NCBI RefSeq assembly: GCF_027789125.1
Contig: NZ_JAQFVF010000041.1
Location: 1 to 32,973 of the forward strand
Reading direction: 5' to 3'
Origin: Paenibacillus aestuarii
GTDB taxonomy: Bacteria > Bacillota > Bacilli > Paenibacillales > NBRC-103111
DNA: 32,973 nucleotides
Of the stretch, positions 22,866 to 31,137 are shown in pieces; within the stretch, counting starts at the first letter, position 1, and every line of letters begins with the position of its first letter. Under the pieces are notes generated by a model that was not told where the DNA came from, ran no database searches, and saw only the letters and a program-made list of their open reading frames with translations. A program made the position numbers and the translations under genes.

Positions 22866-23024
22866 GCCGTGATGGAGGCGCGCGAAGCTCGAGTGAGCAT
22901 GAAAAAAGCAGAAGAAGTTCTTCCGCTTTTTGATGTGTTATGGCCCGGAGGGGCGGTGACTTGCTTCGCATCGGGAGCGGCTCCGGAGCGGTGCTGCCAC
23001 TTGGTGGTTGTTACACGGTTGCTG

Positions 23025-23372
23025 TCAAACTTCGCGGGGTTTTTGTTGCTGCTGCCAAATCTCTTTCAGACGATACTGGCGCAGTTTGGTAATCGTTGTG
23101 TATCTGGACTCGGTGCCTTTCACTTCAAAATAAACTCTGCCATCTTGAATGCGCATAATTTTTTTTAGGTTCACGTAGCAATCTGTATTCACTTTAAAAA
23201 AGAAATTGTCTGAAATCAATTCATTCATCTGGTCGGAAGAAAGCCTCTTCTTGATGTGATAATTTTTACCATGGAAGCTGACAAGCCCCCGATCTCCGAC
23301 CCTGAAATACATAATATCTTTTGCGAGTTCAAAATTTTCATAGGTGTTGTTAATCTCGAGCGCTACATTCAT
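23025..23372 (-). CDS. Stand-alone LytTR DNA-binding regulator
   Basis: The 115-aa protein is essentially one LytTR domain. An N-terminal strand part (MNVALEINNTYENFELAKDI and MYFRVGDRGLVSFHGKNYHI) precedes SDNFFFKVNTDCYVNLKKI, a MRIQDGRVYFE hairpin and a basic C-terminus. LytTR proteins bind direct-repeat DNA sites upstream of promoters. No receiver domain is present, so it must respond by level of expression, by partners or by direct ligand binding. ATG 23372 follows GAGGGGG by 9 nt. The longer frame to 23426 runs through the cre site and has no ribosome binding site. The gene is monocistronic. Confidence 0.85.
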   Translation of the reverse strand: MNVALEINNTYENFELAKDIMYFRVGDRGLVSFHGKNYHIKKRLSSDQMNELISDNFFFKVNTDCYVNLKKIMRIQDGRVYFEVKGTESRYTTITKLRQYRLKEIWQQQQKPREV

Positions 23373-23394
23373 TTTTATTTTCCCCCTCATAAAA

Positions 23395-23408
23395 TGATAA
23401 CGCTTACA
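23395..23408 (-). promoter_or_regulatory. Consensus cre (CcpA) site upstream of the LytTR gene
   Basis: On the minus strand the site reads TGTAAGCGTTATCA, a full match to the catabolite-responsive element TGNAANCGNWNNCA. It lies 22 bases before the start codon, downstream of any likely promoter, a position where CcpA would act as a roadblock. Confidence 0.7.
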
Positions 23409-23510
23409 ATTAAACCGCATGACCATTTTACCACATTAGGTGAGGGTAAGGAAGGGGCTTGCGATGGGAAAACAGCGGTGAGTGCTCGCGCTAGTAATAG
23501 CCTGGTGGGA

Positions 23511-23650
23511 CTATCCTGCAAAAAGGATAGCATTTTGTGCGTCGAAGCCGATTTCTTGGCTTATCCTGCATTTTCGGCATCATATTCGATGTAATCCCGC
23601 CGAATCGGTGCTATTACCCGGATAATCCTGCTTAAAATCCAGGATAAGTT
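23511..23650. repeat. Dispersed TATCCTGCA-type intergenic repeat units
   Basis: CTATCCTGCA (23511), TTATCCTGCA (23561) and ATAATCCTGC (23622) recur at 50-60 base spacing. The first forms a perfect 6-bp hairpin (CTATCC with GGATAG). The third is followed by an inverted CCAGGATAAG. They look like the short palindromic intergenic repeats common in Paenibacillus. The frames over them have no gene-like features. Confidence 0.5.
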
Positions 23651-23660
23651 GTGCCTTCCC

Positions 23661-23720
23661 CCGCAAACGTTCGTGTCCCCGCCACCCCAACAGCTTTTGT
23701 ACATATTACAGAAAATCGAA
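23661..23720. repeat. Inverted partial copy of the 116-bp repeat
   Basis: Read on the minus strand, TCGATTTTCTGTAATATGTA, then a trinucleotide-variant of CAAATGCTGCTGGGATGG, GGGGACACGAACGTT and GCGG follow in the same order as in the tandem units at 22.5 kb. About 60 bases align. It shows that the unit is a dispersed element and not only a local tandem. The remaining part of 23373-23945 holds no gene. Confidence 0.6.
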
Positions 23721-23869
23721 TTGCGCGCAACCAGCGGGCTCCGCTTTGGCATGTTTGCGCTGATGCACAGCGCCATCTTGCCCAAGCCTAACGTGCTCCT
23801 CCTCTGACGGCCCCTGCACCACGCAGCGCAGCGTCGCATCTAGGCCTCCATACCCGCAAGCACCTATAA

Positions 23870-23922
23870 TAAAAAGGAGCCAACAGCACCATAAGGGACT
23901 AGCCCCCGTGCCATTAGCTCCT
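23870..23922 (-). terminator. Terminator of the 135-aa hypothetical gene
   Basis: On the minus strand GGAGCTAATGGCAC (23921-23908) pairs with GTGCTGTTGGCTCC (23889-23876), with wobble pairs in the middle. TTTTTATT follows. It lies about 25 bases past the stop codon. Confidence 0.8.
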
Positions 23923-23945
23923 ACTAAGATCTTATAAAGGCTGCA

Positions 23946-24353
23946 TTATGAAATCTTGGCAACCGCCTCTTGATGGTGCTCACGGATCAAAAATCGTATG
24001 TATCCGACAGTCGTATCCTTTACTTTCTTAGCTTCCTCCAAAGTAGCGAAGCTGTACTCAGCATGGTCGGTGCCGCCATATTTCTTCAGTTCCTCCGGCC
24101 CCATGCCCAGTGTCGAGTAATTATGTACTAACTCCATTGCCGTTCTATCATCCACATGCTTTATAAAAATGTCCTTGGTAAAGAAAGAGCCCTGCTTCTC
24201 GACTTTAAAAATGACGCGAAACGGCTTCTCTTTATCCGAGACGAAACATTTGATTACAACGTCGATCTCCATCGATCTGTAATCTTCCGTTTTCACAGGT
24301 TCCTGTTTGGCAGCTGGCGTCTGTTGCAGCCATTTTTTTAGAAGTCCTAGCAT
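23946..24353 (-). CDS. Conserved hypothetical protein (135 aa)
   Basis: A soluble protein begins MLGLLKKWLQQTPAAKQEPV. The centre has strand-like segments (EIDVVIKCFVSDKEKPFRVI, FKVEKQGSFFTKDIFIKHVD). A helix follows (DRTAMELVHNYSTLGMGPEE), and the C-terminus is YSFATLEEAKKVKDTTVGYI. I do not recognise a named domain. ATG 24353 follows GGGGGG by 6 nt. The longer frame to 24485 overlaps the upstream promoter and is not used. Own promoter and terminator make it a single-gene unit behind the sugar-sensing operon. No transmembrane segment or signal peptide is present. Confidence 0.7.
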   Translation of the reverse strand: MLGLLKKWLQQTPAAKQEPVKTEDYRSMEIDVVIKCFVSDKEKPFRVIFKVEKQGSFFTKDIFIKHVDDRTAMELVHNYSTLGMGPEELKKYGGTDHAEYSFATLEEAKKVKDTTVGYIRFLIREHHQEAVAKIS

Positions 24354-24403
24354 CGTGTGCCCCCCATTTCCGACTTCCGACTTACGACATGAATATACAT
24401 CAT

Positions 24404-24432
24404 ATTGTAGAATATGGGTCGAAATCTGACAA
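24404..24432 (-). promoter_or_regulatory. Sigma-A promoter of the 135-aa hypothetical gene
   Basis: On the minus strand TTGTCA (24427-24432) and TACAAT (24404-24409) are 17 bases apart, about 50 bases before the ATG. Confidence 0.65.
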
Positions 24433-24481
24433 CCCAAAATTTGGAATGAGTCCAAAAATGAGTCTATCGACCTACGAATTC

Positions 24482-25456
24482 TCATTCAATAAATGGAAAC
24501 AAAAGCTTTTGATTCTCACTCGTATACATGTTTTCTTTGGAAATCACTTCCGAACCGGTATCCATGACAGGCTTGACCTTCTCCCCGTTATATACCTGGA
24601 GCGCCGTTTTAACCGCTAAATAGCCCATATTAAAAGGCTTCTGGACAATCGTCGCCTGTAAAATGTCCGCTTCGAGAAAGCTGATCTCATTCATCGAGCT
24701 ATCGAACCCGACAAGCTTAATGCTCCCGCCTAAGCCCATGTCTTTCAGCGCACGCGCCGCCCCCACGGTCGAAACCTCATTTAGGCCGAAAATACCACGG
24801 ATATCCGGATGCTCAGTGAGCAGCACTTTCGTTTGCGCATAGGCCTTCTCTTCCGATCCGTTGCTGTACAGCGTGTCAAAAACTTGAGCCGACGGGTCAT
24901 TCAAAAGTTTGTCCCGCACCCCATTTTCCCGGTCCAGCTGGGTCGTGGACGTTTTGACAAAGCTGACAATGGCAAACTTCGCCGGCCCTTGCACATAACG
25001 CCGCATCGCGTCCACTGCCTTGCCGCCTGCAGCATAACTATCGGTCGCAATGAAGCTCGAAGAGATGCCCCCTTCCAGCCCGGAGTCGACCGTGATCAGC
25101 TTGATGCCGGCGCGAATCGCCTTGTGCGCGACAGGGACGAGCCGGTTGTAATCGGTGGCAGCCAAAATAATCGCCTTGGGCTTCTGCGCGATCGCCTCGT
25201 CCACCAGCCGGATTTGCTCGTCAATGTCCGATTCGGACGGCGTTCCAACAATGGTGATATCGGTGTTGTACTCTTTGGCCGCCACCTTCACACCCTGCTT
25301 CAGAACCTGCCAAAACTCCACCCGGCTGTCAATCGTTTTGGGAATGACAATAATCGGTTTATCCTTCGCTTCGATCCGATTCGTAACCAGCATGACCCCC
25401 ATGCCGATCACAAGAAGGAGGACGGCCGTCATCGCCACGAAAAGCATTTTTCTCAT
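24482..25456 (-). CDS. Membrane-anchored RbsB-like sugar-binding protein, probable co-sensor
   Basis: The 324-aa protein has one N-terminal hydrophobic segment (LFVAMTAVLLLVIGMGVMLV, about 5-24) with no lipobox and no clear signal-peptidase site. A type I periplasmic-binding fold follows (about 34-310; PKTIDSRVEFWQVLKQGVKV, DEAIAQKPKAIILAATDYN, GIKLITVDSGLEGG, GIFGLNEVSTVGAARAL). It therefore stays tethered to the outer face of the membrane. Its ATG overlaps the stop of the histidine kinase gene by 4 nt, so the two are made together. In several Paenibacillaceae and Clostridia such proteins hand the sugar signal to a YesM-type kinase. It is related to, but clearly different from, the transporter's lipoprotein receptor. 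Sugar is unknown. Confidence 0.88.
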   Translation of the reverse strand: MRKMLFVAMTAVLLLVIGMGVMLVTNRIEAKDKPIIVIPKTIDSRVEFWQVLKQGVKVAAKEYNTDITIVGTPSESDIDEQIRLVDEAIAQKPKAIILAATDYNRLVPVAHKAIRAGIKLITVDSGLEGGISSSFIATDSYAAGGKAVDAMRRYVQGPAKFAIVSFVKTSTTQLDRENGVRDKLLNDPSAQVFDTLYSNGSEEKAYAQTKVLLTEHPDIRGIFGLNEVSTVGAARALKDMGLGGSIKLVGFDSSMNEISFLEADILQATIVQKPFNMGYLAVKTALQVYNGEKVKPVMDTGSEVISKENMYTSENQKLLFPFIE

Positions 25457-27258
25457 TCGCCAGCCACCTTATCTAATATTGGAATCGGAAGTATATCCGG
25501 GATGCGCACGGTCACGACCGTCCCTTCCTCCAGCTCGCTCTCAAACTGCAAGCCGTAATGCTCACCAAAATAAAGCTGAATGCGATGGTTGACGTTCAGC
25601 AAGCCAAATCCTTTGCCAGATTCGGGTTCGCGCGCCTTTTGCCGCAGACGCTGGAGCTGCGCTTCACTCATGCCCACCCCGTTGTCGACCACCTTGAGCT
25701 CAATCATCCCTGCGCTTCTGCGCCCCGTAATCTGGATATGGCCACGCTCAGGCGAATGTTTCATGCCATGATAAATGGCATTCTCTACAAGAGGCTGCAG
25801 CACGATTTTTAAAATATGACAGTCCAATATTTCCGGTTCCACGTCGATCGCATAAGTGAATTTATTGCGGTAACGAATGTTCTGGATCGTCAAATAATTG
25901 TGAATATGCTCCAGCTCCACCGCAATCGGGATCAATTCCTCGCCTTTGCTAATGCTGGAGCGAAGCAGCTTGGATAAGGCCGAGGTCATCGTGACGACCT
26001 CTTCCACTTTGCCCATTTCCGCCATCCAAATGATCGAATCGAGCGTATTGTACAGGAAATGCGGCTGAATTTGCGCCTGCAGCGCCTTCAACTCGCTGAT
26101 GCGCTTCACTTCCTGATCCTGCAGCGTCTGGTTCATCAGCTCTTTGATTTTGCCTATCATCAAATTGAATGTCCGGGACAGCTTGCTGATCTCATTCGTC
26201 CCTTCGACATCGACGCGAATGTCAAAGTTGCCTTTTTCCACCTGCTTCATATGCACTTCCAACTGCTTGATCGGCCTGGTCAGCGTAATGGACAGCAGCA
26301 CAGAGATCGCCAGCGCAACGATCAGGGATATGCCGCCCCACACCGCCGAGGTCAGCTGCATGTCCCGCTTGTTGCCGATGAGGTCCTCGGGATACGTCAC
26401 CCCGACGATTTTCCAGCCGAATTTGGTCGTGCGGACTGTATAAATCTTGCTCTGATCCGCTTCCTCCGTCCGGAACGTGCTGTCGCTCACTTGCAGCAGC
26501 TTGGGGATGTCTTCCGACTTAAGCCCGGAGTAGACGAGCTGCTGCTGCGGATGGTAGATGAGATCGCCGGACGGGTCGAGAATGAACACGTACCCTCGCT
26601 GCCCCAGCTGGATCTGATTGCACAGATCATTAATGACATTATAATTCAGATCGACCAGCAGCACGCCGCTCGCTGTCATCGGCGACGACTTCGGCAGCTG
26701 CTTGCTGATCGTCACGACCCATTTGTATTCGTCCTGATACAAATGCTGCACATGCGAGGAGGAGATGACGATGTCACCTTTGGTTTCACTCGCTTTGGCA
26801 TACCAATCCTGGCCAATTAACTCCGCATACGGCTTCAAATGCTCAAAGCTGCGATCCGACACCAGCGCTCCGTTTGAGCCGACAAACAAAATCGAGGAAA
26901 TATCGTTACGCGAAGCGACAATCTCATGGAAGTAACGGCTGATCTGGCTCGCCAGCTGCCAACCTTCCGGCCCATTCGGGTTCGCCAGCTCCAAATAATG
27001 CTGCAAATCCGCATTGCTCAGCGATAAAGCCGAAATGCTTTCCATATTGCCGATGTAGGTCTGGATATTTTTGTTCACCTGTTCGATTAACTGCTGCGTG
27101 TAGTCTAAGGATGTGTCTGTGACCGCCACCGTCGACAGCCGATAAGCGCTATAGCTTAAAACGATCGTCGTACATAAAATGAGGCACGAGAACGCAAGAG
27201 CGATTTTCGTATGAATGCTTTTGAATTGAAATGCGCGCTGCCATCCCCATCTTCTCAT
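25453..27258 (-). CDS. YesM-type sensor histidine kinase
   Basis: This 601-aa membrane kinase has a first helix at about 19-38, a Cache-type extracytoplasmic domain (about 40-290, with YVFILDPSGDLIYHPQQQLV) and a second helix (about 300-320). A HAMP linker (TRPIKQLEVHMKQVEKGNFD) precedes the His_kinase domain. H400 in ALQAQIQPHFLYNTLDSI is the phosphorylation site, and the ATPase domain contains LQPLVENAIYHG and GKGFGLLNVNHRI. It should phosphorylate the AraC-type regulator encoded just before it. It overlaps that gene and the following binding-protein gene by 4 nt each. The group typically controls carbohydrate uptake genes nearby, here the RbsABC-like transporter. Confidence 0.94.
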   Translation of the reverse strand: MRRWGWQRAFQFKSIHTKIALAFSCLILCTTIVLSYSAYRLSTVAVTDTSLDYTQQLIEQVNKNIQTYIGNMESISALSLSNADLQHYLELANPNGPEGWQLASQISRYFHEIVASRNDISSILFVGSNGALVSDRSFEHLKPYAELIGQDWYAKASETKGDIVISSSHVQHLYQDEYKWVVTISKQLPKSSPMTASGVLLVDLNYNVINDLCNQIQLGQRGYVFILDPSGDLIYHPQQQLVYSGLKSEDIPKLLQVSDSTFRTEEADQSKIYTVRTTKFGWKIVGVTYPEDLIGNKRDMQLTSAVWGGISLIVALAISVLLSITLTRPIKQLEVHMKQVEKGNFDIRVDVEGTNEISKLSRTFNLMIGKIKELMNQTLQDQEVKRISELKALQAQIQPHFLYNTLDSIIWMAEMGKVEEVVTMTSALSKLLRSSISKGEELIPIAVELEHIHNYLTIQNIRYRNKFTYAIDVEPEILDCHILKIVLQPLVENAIYHGMKHSPERGHIQITGRRSAGMIELKVVDNGVGMSEAQLQRLRQKAREPESGKGFGLLNVNHRIQLYFGEHYGLQFESELEEGTVVTVRIPDILPIPILDKVAGE

Positions 27259-28874
27259 AGGCTGCCCGGCTGCACTTTCTGTGTAGCACGGTATTCTTTC
27301 GGCGTCATGCCGGTATGTCTTTTGAAAATAACGCTGAAATACTGCGGATCGCTGTAGCCGACCTGAGCTGCGAGCTCATACGTCTTCAGCTGCGATTCGG
27401 CCAGCAGCTCCTTAGCCCGCTCGAGGCGGTGCCGGGTCACGTACTCGACGAAGGTGAGGCCGGTATGCTGCTTGAACAAGGCGCTGAAGTAGCTCATGCT
27501 CATAAAAATATGATTGCAAACCTGCTGCAGCGACAGCTGTTCATCGACATAATGCTCATGGATGTAAGCGACTGCCGCCTCCATTTGCGCTTGCGAGACC
27601 GTAGTCCGCTTCTCGGCCAGCAGGTCGACCAGTGCCAGGCATACCTCCTCCAGCCATACCCGGATGTCGTCGAGCGTTTTGCGGGCGTAGATCTGCATGA
27701 ACGAATGATCGCCAAGCACCGTTGCCTCCTCAAAGCCGGTTTCCACCAGCAGATTCAGCAGCGCTACGAGCAGCTTGTGCAGCTTGCCGTAGCATTTGTC
27801 GACGTCGCAGGCGGAGTTTTTGAGCTCTTCAATCCAGCCCTTCAGCGTCAGCGAAACTGTCAGCTTCTCCCCGGTCTTAATGGCGGAAAGCAGCTTTTTT
27901 TCCGTTTGTGAGTAGCTCAAATGATCGAGACTGCGGCCGAATTCCATATCGCCCAGCGAAATAATGCGGTTTTTTCCGAGCAAAAACCGGTAATCCAGCG
28001 CAGAAAGCGCTTCTTGAAACGCTTTACATACATCCGGAAGTTCGCTACATGTACGTCCAATCCCAACGGTCACCGTCAAATTCAAATATTTCTCAATGCT
28101 GTACCGGGCATATTCGGCAAGCGTCTGGCACGTCACATCAATCGTCTCCGCAGCGCCGGAGAGCAGCGCAACCAATTTATCGTCACGCGTCCGAAAGACG
28201 ATCCCGCCGTGCTCCTTTTCGGCAAGTTCATGCACAATATTATAGGCAGCAAAACGTAGCAGCTCCTCCTCCGCAGCTTGATCACTGTAGAAGTCGCGAT
28301 GAAATTCATCGATGTCCAGGGCAACAACCGAGTAGGCCGGCCCGGCTAAATGCAGCCCGAACATGTGGAATTTGCGTTCGATCTCTTCCCGCTTCAAGCG
28401 TGACGTCACCAGCCGCTCAAGGAACCGTTCCCGCAGCAGCGGCATGCTTTCGTGGAACTGGTGGCGGAGGAAAGTGACATCCTCTTTTTGCTTGCGCTCA
28501 TCGTCGAGTTCCAGCTTCAATTTTTGCAGAAATTCCGTGAACTCAGCCGCATTAATCGGCTTCAATAAGTAATCCTTCACCTTTAATTTGATTGCCTGCT
28601 TAGCATAGTCGAAATCTTCGTAACCGGTTACAATAATAACTTTAACATCCCGGTATTCGGCTGCAATCAGCCGTGTCAGTTCCAAGCCGTCCATAAACGG
28701 CATGCAAATATCCGTAATGACTGCGTCAGGCGCAAGACCGCTCATCGCCTCGTACGCATCCCGGCCATTATCAAAATCGCCGACCAGTTCGAAGCCGCAC
28801 GCTGCCCAATCTGTCTTTCGTTTAATTCCTTCCCTGACTTCATCTTCATCATCAATCATGATGATCCGATACAT
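27255..28874 (-). CDS. YesN-type response regulator with AraC DNA-binding domain
   Basis: The 539-aa protein has an N-terminal receiver domain (1-120): acidic D8/D9, phosphoacceptor D55 in DAVITDICMP, and K at KDYLLKPI. A middle region of about 300 residues resembles the helical/GGDEF-like spacer usual in this family (YSVVALDIDEF). The C-terminal double helix-turn-helix of AraC type follows (about 440-535; LSLQQVCNHIFMSMSYFSAL and YELAAQVGYSDPQYFSVIF with KRHTGMTPKEYR). ATG 28874 follows GGGGGG by 8 nt. The upstream frame extension lacks a ribosome binding site. Phosphorylated protein probably activates the sugar-transporter promoter. Confidence 0.94.
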   Translation of the reverse strand: MYRIIMIDDEDEVREGIKRKTDWAACGFELVGDFDNGRDAYEAMSGLAPDAVITDICMPFMDGLELTRLIAAEYRDVKVIIVTGYEDFDYAKQAIKLKVKDYLLKPINAAEFTEFLQKLKLELDDERKQKEDVTFLRHQFHESMPLLRERFLERLVTSRLKREEIERKFHMFGLHLAGPAYSVVALDIDEFHRDFYSDQAAEEELLRFAAYNIVHELAEKEHGGIVFRTRDDKLVALLSGAAETIDVTCQTLAEYARYSIEKYLNLTVTVGIGRTCSELPDVCKAFQEALSALDYRFLLGKNRIISLGDMEFGRSLDHLSYSQTEKKLLSAIKTGEKLTVSLTLKGWIEELKNSACDVDKCYGKLHKLLVALLNLLVETGFEEATVLGDHSFMQIYARKTLDDIRVWLEEVCLALVDLLAEKRTTVSQAQMEAAVAYIHEHYVDEQLSLQQVCNHIFMSMSYFSALFKQHTGLTFVEYVTRHRLERAKELLAESQLKTYELAAQVGYSDPQYFSVIFKRHTGMTPKEYRATQKVQPGSL

Positions 28875-28931
28875 CTCGATTTCCCCCCGGGACGTTTCAT
28901 ATTCCTGTGATGAACTTAAGGCTTTATTTGT

Positions 28932-28959
28932 ATTGTACACACGGGAGTGCTTTCAGTAA
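28932..28959 (-). promoter_or_regulatory. Possible promoter of the two-component genes
   Basis: On the minus strand TTACTG (28954-28959) and TACAAT (28932-28937) are 16 bases apart, about 60 bases before the response-regulator start. It lies directly after the terminator hairpin behind the binding-protein gene, so the sensor genes can be expressed without the transporter. Confidence 0.5.
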
Positions 28960-28965
28960 ACGGAA

Positions 28966-28993
28966 ACAAAGGCTGCCCATAAAGGCGCAGCCT
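28966..28993 (-). terminator. Terminator behind the sugar-transporter genes
   Basis: On the minus strand AGGCTGC (28993-28987) pairs with GCAGCCT (28976-28970) around a 10-nt loop. TTGTTT follows. It begins 8 bases after the binding-protein stop. Confidence 0.75.
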
Positions 28994-29001
28994 CAACTTG
29001 A

Positions 29002-30039
29002 TCAATCGTAAAGCAAAGGTTTGATCTCTGCAGAATCAATGTTCGTTTTGTCATACCAGTGGAAGCCGGTATCGATCGATTTCGGAACGGTTTCACCTTT
29101 GATCGCCTGCACGGCTGCTTTCACCGACCAGTAGCCGATGCCGATCGGATCCTGCGTAATCGCGCCCGCCATTTTGCCGCTGCGGACCGCATCGGTTTGC
29201 TGCTTGCCGGAATCGTAGCCGATGACGATAATTTTTCCGTCTTTTTTGAGCTCCGTTACCGCATTGATCACACCGATCGCCGAGCCTTCATTAGAGCCGA
29301 AAATCCCTTTAATATTCGGATGCGCCTGGATGATCGCTTTGGCAAGGTCGGTCGATTTCAACTGATCACCGCCGCCGTATTGCGTATCGACAATTTTGAT
29401 ATTCGGATATTTCTCTTTAATCCGGTTCGTGAACCCATCACGGCGGTCGACGCCGGTACGGCTCGTTTGGTCGTGCACAACAAGGGCAATTTCGCCTTCG
29501 TTGCCGATCAATGCTGCCATTTTGTCAGCGGCCAGCGCAGCTGCGGCTTTGTTGTCGGTTGCAGCGGTTGTGACCGGAATGTCGCTGTCGACGCCGGAGT
29601 CGAAGCCGATCACGGGAATTTTGGCAGCTTTCGCTTTTTCCAGCAGCGGTGTCGCCGCTTTGCTGTCCAGCGCAGCAAAGGCGATAGCCGAAGGCTTTTT
29701 ACCTAAAGCAGCTTGCAGCATTTCAATTTGCTTATCCACTTGCTGTTCCGTCTCCGGACCTTCAAACGTAATCTCGACGTTGAATTCTTTGGCGGCCTTT
29801 TCTGCCCCCTGCTTGACAGCTTGCCAGAATTGATGCTGGAAGCCTTTGGAAATAACTGGGATGTAGATTTTATCCGTTTTTGCCGCAGCAGGCGCTGCTG
29901 CAGATGCCGCCGGGGTTGGCGCTGTAGAGGCTGCAGCCGGTTTCGTTTCCGTCGTTTTAGCGCCGCAAGCGCTGAGCATCATCGAGGACAGCAGCAGCAA
30001 AGTGGTAACAACCGTTAACTTCTTTTTACGCAAATTCAA
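29002..30039 (-). CDS. Sugar ABC transporter substrate-binding lipoprotein (RbsB-like)
   Basis: This 345-aa lipoprotein is the receptor of the neighbouring importer. The signal peptide ends in MMLSAC (C25). A low-complexity Ala/Pro/Thr linker (about 30-55) leads to the type I binding fold with PVISKGFQHQFWQAVKQGAE, KKPSAIAFAALDS, VIGFDSGVDSD, HDQTSRTGVDRRDGF and GIFGSNEGSAIGVINAV. I take TTG 30039 as the start: GGGGAG lies 7 nt before it and it gives a normal 25-residue signal peptide. ATG 30063 would have a Shine-Dalgarno 14 nt away. It is followed by a terminator and then the two-component genes. The sugar is likely a pentose or hexose monosaccharide (ribose/xylose/galactose class), undetermined. 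Confidence 0.93.
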   Translation of the reverse strand: MNLRKKKLTVVTTLLLLSSMMLSACGAKTTETKPAAASTAPTPAASAAAPAAAKTDKIYIPVISKGFQHQFWQAVKQGAEKAAKEFNVEITFEGPETEQQVDKQIEMLQAALGKKPSAIAFAALDSKAATPLLEKAKAAKIPVIGFDSGVDSDIPVTTAATDNKAAAALAADKMAALIGNEGEIALVVHDQTSRTGVDRRDGFTNRIKEKYPNIKIVDTQYGGGDQLKSTDLAKAIIQAHPNIKGIFGSNEGSAIGVINAVTELKKDGKIIVIGYDSGKQQTDAVRSGKMAGAITQDPIGIGYWSVKAAVQAIKGETVPKSIDTGFHWYDKTNIDSAEIKPLLYD

Positions 30040-30103
30040 TCCTGATCTCCCCTTACATGTCATTTGTTTGTATAGGACTCCTTCTCGGAGCGAATACCGA
30101 ATC

Positions 30104-31105
30104 TTATTGCTTGCGCCGGCGCATGATGTCGGCATAAACAGCCAGCACGACGACGACGCCAACGATGACCGTCTGCCATTCCTGCTTCACGGATAAAATG
30201 CGCAGTCCATTCGTCAGCACACTCATAATGAGCGAACCGATGATCGTGCCGAGGATGGACCCTTTGCCACCGCTCAAAGAGGTGCCTCCAATGACGACTG
30301 CGGCGATCGCTTCCAGCTCATAGCCCGCGCCCAGTGCCGGCTGCGCCGAGTTTAAGCGCGACGCCATCATGATGCCCGCAATGCCGCTGAATACGCCGGT
30401 GAGCGAGTAGATGACAATTTTCCAATAGTCCACGTTCACGCCGGACAACCGGGTAGATTCCTCATTGCTGCCCAGGGCGAAATTGTAACGGCCGATAATC
30501 GTTTTTGATAAAATGATGCTCGCAATAATGGCGACCCCGAAAAAAATGAGAATGGCATTCGGAATTTCCAAGCCGGGAATGACCGAGCTGATCACCGAGC
30601 CCATGGAAATCTGCGTAAACGCAGGCGTATCGTTAAAATAAATCGGCTTCGTCCCGGAAATGACGAGTGACAATCCTTTGGTCACCATCATCACGGCCAA
30701 TGTGGCGATGAACGGCGGCACCTTCATCTTGGCGACGAGCAGCCCGCTGACGAGCCCGCAGATGGCGCCGGCCACGATGCCTCCGATGATGCCGAGCGGC
30801 ATCGGCAAGTGCCACGTCGTAATGATGACGCCAGCCATCACTGAAGAGAATGTCATCACGGTACCGACCGCCAGGTCAATCCCTGACGTAATGATGACAA
30901 ACGTCGAGCCTAGGGCCAGGACGCCCATAACTGCTGTAGACAGCATAATGGCGACAATATTGTCAAACTGAAAAAAATTATCTGAGGCCACCGAAAAGAT
31001 GATGACCAGCATAATCAAACTGGCAAAAGCAAGCAGCTTCTGCGCTGCTCCGGACCCGCTCGGCAGTGAAGGGACTAACTTTTTACGTACAGGCACTGTT
31101 GCCAT
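30104..31105 (-). CDS. Sugar ABC transporter permease (RbsC-like)
   Basis: This 333-aa permease of the BPD_transp_2 family forms the channel as a dimer. About nine to ten hydrophobic helices are visible, starting KLLAFASLIMLVIIFSVAS. Family words are FVIITSGIDLAVGTVMTFSS, FIATLAVMMVTKGLSL, GSNEESTRLSGVNV and the ATPase-contact region AIAAVVIGGTSLSGGKGSIL. ATG 31105 follows AAGGAGG by 5 nt. The upstream extension of the frame overlaps the ATPase gene and is not used. The start lies 32 bases after the ATPase stop and the stop 64 bases before the binding-protein start, so the three are one operon. Confidence 0.95.
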   Translation of the reverse strand: MATVPVRKKLVPSLPSGSGAAQKLLAFASLIMLVIIFSVASDNFFQFDNIVAIMLSTAVMGVLALGSTFVIITSGIDLAVGTVMTFSSVMAGVIITTWHLPMPLGIIGGIVAGAICGLVSGLLVAKMKVPPFIATLAVMMVTKGLSLVISGTKPIYFNDTPAFTQISMGSVISSVIPGLEIPNAILIFFGVAIIASIILSKTIIGRYNFALGSNEESTRLSGVNVDYWKIVIYSLTGVFSGIAGIMMASRLNSAQPALGAGYELEAIAAVVIGGTSLSGGKGSILGTIIGSLIMSVLTNGLRILSVKQEWQTVIVGVVVVLAVYADIMRRRKQ

Positions 31106-31137
31106 AATTTCCTCCTTCGAATTTCGCATATTGATGT

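Noticed and set aside
22463..22971. Repetitive proteins read across the 116-bp repeat array on either strand
   Set aside because: The repeat length is not a multiple of three, so frames shift from copy to copy. There is no ribosome binding site, and composition is what the repeated DNA imposes.
25558..28477. Plus-strand frames opposite the kinase and response-regulator genes
   Set aside because: They are shadows of GC-rich coding sequence with no Shine-Dalgarno. The minus-strand genes account for the whole interval.
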